A stretch of 18,105 nt of DNA, taken from the NCBI GenBank assembly GCA_002394165.1, contig DGTA01000059.1:1-18105 (forward strand), written 5' to 3'. Of this stretch, positions 14,449 to 18,105 are shown piece by piece (position 1 is the stretch's first letter; each line of letters begins with the position of its first letter). The notes under the pieces were generated by a model. It was not told where the DNA came from, did no database searches, and was given only the letters and a program-made list of their open reading frames with translations. The translations under genes and the position numbers were made by a program. The stretch is from Lachnospiraceae bacterium UBA4348. GTDB lineage: Bacteria; Bacillota; Clostridia; Lachnospirales; Lachnospiraceae.

Positions 14449-15969
14449 ATGGAAGAAAATGTAGTGCTGACCGCGCGGGGGATCACCATGACGTTCCCGG
14501 GAGTGAAGGCACTGGAGAATGTCGACTTTACGCTTCGCAAGGGAGAGATCCATGCGCTGATGGGAGAGAATGGCGCAGGTAAATCCACGCTGATCAAATG
14601 CCTGACCGGCATCAATGATTTCGAGGCGGGCGAGATCCATGTAGACGGGATCTCAGGACCGGTCAAGAATCATTCCACCAAGGACGCGCAGGAGGTCGGC
14701 ATCTCGACGGTGTATCAGGAGGTCAACCTCTGCCCCAACCTCTCCGTGGCGGAAAACCTGTTCATCGGCCGCGAGCCGATGACAAAGTTCCACACAGTGG
14801 ACCGCCGTTCCTACAACAAAAGGTCACAAAAGATCATGGACGAGCTCGGCATCGCCGTGGATGTGACCCAGAACCTTGAAAACTATTCCCTGGCGATCCA
14901 GCAGATGGTGGCTATCGCCAGAGCTGTCGATATGGACTGTAAAGTCCTGATCCTGGATGAGCCCACCTCCTCCCTGGATGATGAGGAAGTGGAGAAGCTC
15001 TTCACTCTTATGCGCAGCCTTCGGGACAAGGGCGTCGGGATCATTTTCGTCACCCACTTCCTCGAGCAGGTGTATGCGGTCTGCGACCGGATCACGGTGC
15101 TCCGCGACGGACAGCTGGTAGGCGAATATCCCATCGCGGACCTCCCCAGGGTCAAACTGGTGGCGGCCATGATGGGCAAGAACCTGGATGACCTGGCGGA
15201 GATCCAGAAGGAAAGCATTGAGGATGTGAGCAGGAACCCGCTGGAGATCTCCGCGAAGGGACTGTCGCATACCGGGACCATCAAACCCTTTGACCTGGAT
15301 ATCCATAAAGGCGAGGTGGTCGGAATTGCCGGCCTTTTAGGATCCGGGCGCAGTGAACTGGCCAGGGCCATCTACGGCGCTGACAGGGCCAGCTCCGGAA
15401 CGCTCAGCGTGGGCGGAAAAGAAGTAAAGATCAAGGAACCGATCGATGCCATGAACCTGGGAATGGGCATGCTGCCCGACGACCGTAAGGCAGAAGGCAT
15501 CATCGGAGACCTTTCGGTGCGCGAGAACATCATCCTGGCCCTCCAGGCCAAGAGAGGCATGTTCAACCTTCTCTCCAGAGCCAAACAGGAAGAGATCGCC
15601 GCGCGCTATATCGACCTTGTGCAGATCAAGACGGCGGACCAGGAGACTCTGGTCAAGCAGCTTTCGGGCGGCAACCAGCAGAAGGTCATCCTGGCCAGGT
15701 GGCTGGCAACGGATCCGGATTTCCTGATCCTGGACGAGCCTACCAGAGGTATCGACGTCGGTACGAAATCCGAGATCCAGAAGATGATCGTCAAGCTGGC
15801 GGGAGAGGGGAAGAGCATCCTGTTCATTTCCTCCGAGATCGCCGAGATGCTGCGTACCTGCAACCGTATGGCGATCATGCGTGACGGTGAAAAGGTAGGA
15901 GAGCTCGATCATGACCTGACACAGGAGAATGTGATGAAAGCGATCGCAGGAGGTGAGGGAACAAAATGA
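14449..15969 (+). CDS. ytfR: Sugar ABC importer ATPase with two ABC domains (YtfR/MglA type)
   Basis: 506 residues, the usual length of the RbsA/MglA/YtfR group, cytosolic face of the importer. Domain 1 has Walker A GENGAGKST (39-47, K45), a degenerate signature NYSLAIQQMVAIARA near 145, and Walker B ILDEPTSSLDD with D170/E171. Domain 2 has a degenerate Walker A, GLLGSGRSEL (295-304, no GK[ST]), a good signature LSGGNQQKVILARW from 405, and Walker B D429/E430 in ILDEPTRGIDVG. One intact and one degenerate Walker A is normal for this group. AAAGGAG lies upstream of ATG 14449. The stop overlaps the next start as ATGA. Its partners are the two permeases downstream and the binding protein upstream. 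Confidence 0.95.
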   Translation: MEENVVLTARGITMTFPGVKALENVDFTLRKGEIHALMGENGAGKSTLIKCLTGINDFEAGEIHVDGISGPVKNHSTKDAQEVGISTVYQEVNLCPNLSVAENLFIGREPMTKFHTVDRRSYNKRSQKIMDELGIAVDVTQNLENYSLAIQQMVAIARAVDMDCKVLILDEPTSSLDDEEVEKLFTLMRSLRDKGVGIIFVTHFLEQVYAVCDRITVLRDGQLVGEYPIADLPRVKLVAAMMGKNLDDLAEIQKESIEDVSRNPLEISAKGLSHTGTIKPFDLDIHKGEVVGIAGLLGSGRSELARAIYGADRASSGTLSVGGKEVKIKEPIDAMNLGMGMLPDDRKAEGIIGDLSVRENIILALQAKRGMFNLLSRAKQEEIAARYIDLVQIKTADQETLVKQLSGGNQQKVILARWLATDPDFLILDEPTRGIDVGTKSEIQKMIVKLAGEGKSILFISSEIAEMLRTCNRMAIMRDGEKVGELDHDLTQENVMKAIAGGEGTK

Positions 15970-17048
15970 AAAAGGACTCTTTCTGGAAGAGGGTAACCGG
16001 CTGGAGCCTGTTCCTGCCGGTGGTCAGCCTGCTGCTGGTCATGGCTGTCAATATCATTCATGATATCGCTGTCGGAGCCAATCCGCTTTCCTTCTTTATG
16101 ATCACCCTCCGGCAGACGACCGGCAACGGAACCATCCTTTACGGACGTATCATTGATATCTTAAACCGCGGCAGTGAGGTGGCCATCCTTGCTATCGGCA
16201 TGACGCTGGTGGTATCCTCCTCAGCAGGAACGGATATCTCCGTCGGCTCGGTGATGAGCCTGTGCGCGAGCTTCTGCTGCATGCTGCTGGCCGGTTACGG
16301 CGTTTCCTCCGCCACCACGCTGGCGTGCCCGCTGATCGTGGGTATCCTGGCAGGCATCCTTCTGGGTGTGATCTGCGGTATGTTCAACGGAACGCTTGTG
16401 GCCTACTTCGGGATACAGCCCATGGTGGCGACCCTGATCCTGTATTCGGCGGCCCGTGCCATCGGCCTGCTGCTGTGCAATGACCTGATCGTCTACGTCC
16501 GCAACGGCACCTTCGGCATCTTCGGCGGCTTCCTGGGAGTGATCCCCACACCGGTGGTGATCGCGGCCATATGTATCCTCGTGATGACGCTGGTCCTTAA
16601 GAAGACGGCACTGGGAATGTATATCCAGTCGGTCGGCATCAACGGCAGAGCCAGCCGCATTGCCGGACTCAACTCCAAGAGGATCATCTTCCTTACCTAC
16701 ATGCTGTGCGGCCTGTTCGCAGGCATTGCAGGCATCGTAGCCTCCTCGAGGATCACCTCCGCCGACTCCAACAATATCGGTCTCTATTTTGAGATGGACG
16801 CCATCCTTGCGGTGGCACTGGGCGGCAACTCCCTGGGCGGCGGCAAATTCAACCTTGCCGGCTCCATCATCGGTGCCTACACCATCCAGGCTATCACCAC
16901 AACGCTCTATGCGCTGGGTGTTTCCTCCACCCAGGCTCCGGTGTTCAAGGCCGTCATCGTCATCCTGATCGTGGCGATCCAGGCACCGCCTCTGAAGGCT
17001 TACATGAAGAGAAGAAACATGGCAAAACAGGTGAAAGGAGCGGCATAA
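15966..17048 (+). CDS. ytfT: Sugar ABC importer permease 1 (YtfT-like)
   Basis: 360 residues, integral membrane protein of the BPD_transp_2 (RbsC-like) family with about nine to ten hydrophobic segments. Seen: VAILAIGMTLVVSSSAGTDISVGSVM, GIQPMVATLILYSAARAIG, LGMYIQSVGINGRASRIAGLNSKRI, and EMDAILAVALGGNSLGGGKFNLAGS, each close to segments of E. coli YtfT. It forms the translocation pore with the second permease. Odd within the family: the usual GGIDLSVG reads AGTDISVG. The ATG overlaps the ATPase stop by four bases, and the stop overlaps the next start as TAATG, so all three genes are translationally coupled. Confidence 0.93.
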   Translation: MKKDSFWKRVTGWSLFLPVVSLLLVMAVNIIHDIAVGANPLSFFMITLRQTTGNGTILYGRIIDILNRGSEVAILAIGMTLVVSSSAGTDISVGSVMSLCASFCCMLLAGYGVSSATTLACPLIVGILAGILLGVICGMFNGTLVAYFGIQPMVATLILYSAARAIGLLLCNDLIVYVRNGTFGIFGGFLGVIPTPVVIAAICILVMTLVLKKTALGMYIQSVGINGRASRIAGLNSKRIIFLTYMLCGLFAGIAGIVASSRITSADSNNIGLYFEMDAILAVALGGNSLGGGKFNLAGSIIGAYTIQAITTTLYALGVSSTQAPVFKAVIVILIVAIQAPPLKAYMKRRNMAKQVKGAA

Positions 17049-18070
17049 TGGGTAAGAAAACAAAACTCAACGGGCATACGATCCTTTTGCTGATCACCAT
17101 CGCCCTGTTCATCGTCCTGTATGCAGGCGGCTGCATTGCTTACGGCAGCAAGGGATTTACCCACCTGCAGACCTTCCTTAACATCCTGATCACGAACGCG
17201 GGCCTGATCTGTGTGACCTGCGGACTGACCATCGTCATGCTCACGGCCGGCATCGATATTTCCGTCGGCGCCCTGATCGCCATGGACTGCATGATCCTGG
17301 CAGTAGGCATGCGCAGTGGGATGAACGCCATCGTCATGGTGCTGATCGTTCTGCTCATCGGTGTGGCTTTCGGCATGTTCCAGGGCTTCCTGGTCGGCTA
17401 TCTTGAGATCCAGCCCTTTATCGTGACCATGGCGGGCATGTTCTTCTGCCGCGGCATGACGGCTGTGATCTGTACGGACCAGGTGTCCATCACCCAGCAG
17501 ACGAGCGCAATGTTCTATGCATGGGCCAATGCGAAGATCAACATTCCCTTCGGCGGATACATCAACAGCAAGGGCAAATATATGGTGCCCTACATCCGTC
17601 CGAGCGTGGTGATCGCCCTGCTCCTGCTGATCCTTACGTTTATTATGCTCAGGCATACAAAGCTTGGCAGATCCTTCTACGCCATCGGCGGCAACGCCGT
17701 ATCAGCGGCCATGATGGGACTGAATGTCAAGCAGATCAAGATGAAGGCGTATATGCTTTCCTCCATTTTCTGCTCCATCGGAGCCATATGCTACTGCCTG
17801 AACACGATGGCCGGTTCTGTCTCCCAGGCCCTGGGCCTTGAGATGGATGCCATCTCATCGGCAGTCATCGGCGGTACGCTGCTGACGGGCGGCGTCGGAA
17901 ATGTGCTGGGATCCTTCTTCGGCGTGCTGATCAACGGGACGATCTCCTCGATCGTCAAGACCAACGGCAAGCTGGCCAGCTCCTGGCCCAACATCCTTAC
18001 CGCAGCGCTGCTGTTCCTGTTCATCGTAATTCAGAGTGTATTTGCAATGCTCAGGAACAGAAAGAAATAA
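17048..18070 (+). CDS. yjfF: Sugar ABC importer permease 2 (YjfF-like)
   Basis: 340 residues, second RbsC-like permease. Seen: GLTIVMLTAGIDISVGALIAMD, LEIQPFIVTMAGMFFCRGMTAVI, FYAIGGNAVSAAMMGLNVKQIKMKAYMLS, and LEMDAISSAVIGGTLLTGGVGNVLGSFFGVLI; the TMAGMFFxRG and GGTLLxGGVG stretches are characteristic of YjfF. About nine to ten membrane segments. The pairing of two different permeases with a fused ATPase is the YtfQ-YtfR-YtfT-YjfF arrangement. It starts by TAATG overlap with the first permease and ends 35 bases before the window edge. No terminator is visible after it other than the start of a REP-like palindrome. Confidence 0.93.
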   Translation: MGKKTKLNGHTILLLITIALFIVLYAGGCIAYGSKGFTHLQTFLNILITNAGLICVTCGLTIVMLTAGIDISVGALIAMDCMILAVGMRSGMNAIVMVLIVLLIGVAFGMFQGFLVGYLEIQPFIVTMAGMFFCRGMTAVICTDQVSITQQTSAMFYAWANAKINIPFGGYINSKGKYMVPYIRPSVVIALLLLILTFIMLRHTKLGRSFYAIGGNAVSAAMMGLNVKQIKMKAYMLSSIFCSIGAICYCLNTMAGSVSQALGLEMDAISSAVIGGTLLTGGVGNVLGSFFGVLINGTISSIVKTNGKLASSWPNILTAALLFLFIVIQSVFAMLRNRKK

Positions 18071-18089
18071 GATAAAGAAAGACAGGATA

Positions 18090-18105
18090 TGACAGGGGCC
18101 GGTTC
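18090..18105. repeat. Partial second copy of the REP-like palindrome, cut by the window edge
   Basis: TGACAGGGGCCGGTTC matches the reverse complement of the element at 1257-1282 (TGACAGGGGACGGTTC) at 15 of 16 positions, so it is the left part of another copy in opposite orientation. Like the first copy, it stands shortly after the stop codon of the last gene of a unit. The complementary right arm (expected to resemble CCCCTGTCA) lies beyond the window. Confidence 0.55.

Noticed and set aside
18089..18105. An ATG after a weak AAAGA/ACAGGA site that could begin another gene.
   Set aside because: The same bases match the REP-like palindrome from 1257-1282, and only five codons are visible, so a new gene cannot be supported.
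1..18105. CRISPR arrays, insertion sequences, phage genes, toxin-antitoxin or defence systems, tRNA or rRNA genes, riboswitches.
   Set aside because: Nothing of these kinds was seen on reading either strand; gene order is that of a metabolic and transport locus.

Overview
The window looks like a piece of a Clostridia chromosome, most likely a Lachnospiraceae-type gut fermenter. The reasons are AAAGGAGG-type ribosome binding sites, a moderately GC-rich coding style, a YesN/LytS-type two-component system, and an RpiB-family enzyme in place of KduI in the uronate pathway. This placement is inference from gene style; there is no rRNA or marker gene here. No tRNA, CRISPR array, insertion sequence or phage gene is visible.

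Layout. (1) 3-1254: the 3' part of a thioredoxin-reductase-like flavoprotein and a small membrane-anchored protein of unknown function, followed by a perfect REP-like palindrome and a strong bidirectional terminator. (2) 1396-2097, minus strand: a GntR/FCD repressor. (3) 2098-2377: a control region with two identical 12-bp GTATAC-centred operators 106 bp apart. One lies inside the spacer of the catabolic promoter. A 13-bp direct repeat lies between them. (4) 2378-8662: a six-gene hexuronate operon, uxaC-uxaB-dhuI-like-kduD-like SDR-kdgF-uxaA, closed by a terminator at 8690-8725. (5) 8800-13063: a YtfQ-like sugar-binding protein, an AraC-type response regulator and a LytS-type histidine kinase, a likely sugar-sensing module. 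(6) 13279-18070: a second, paralogous binding protein whose codon use suggests high expression, a terminator/attenuator hairpin, then a two-domain ATPase and two permeases matching the YtfQ-YtfR-YtfT-YjfF importer family.

How it works together. UxaC, UxaB and UxaA take galacturonate through tagaturonate and altronate to 2-keto-3-deoxygluconate (KDG). KdgF, the DhuI-like isomerase and the SDR are the set that turns unsaturated uronates, released by pectin or glycosaminoglycan lyases, into the same KDG. The operon therefore appears to merge the saturated and unsaturated branches under one FCD-type repressor. KDG kinase, KDPG aldolase, polysaccharide lyases and the fructuronate branch (uxuA/uxuB) are not in the window. 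The downstream importer has its own control: the first binding protein probably acts as the extracellular co-sensor of the kinase, and the second as the transport receptor. Whether the importer carries galactofuranose (the E. coli substrate), a uronate or something else cannot be decided from sequence.

Most worth a second look: the sensor-SBP/kinase/regulator plus transport-SBP arrangement; the merged uronate operon with its DhuI-type isomerase; the operator pair; the flavoprotein that has lost the NADPH-phosphate motif; and the matching REP-like palindromes at both window edges.
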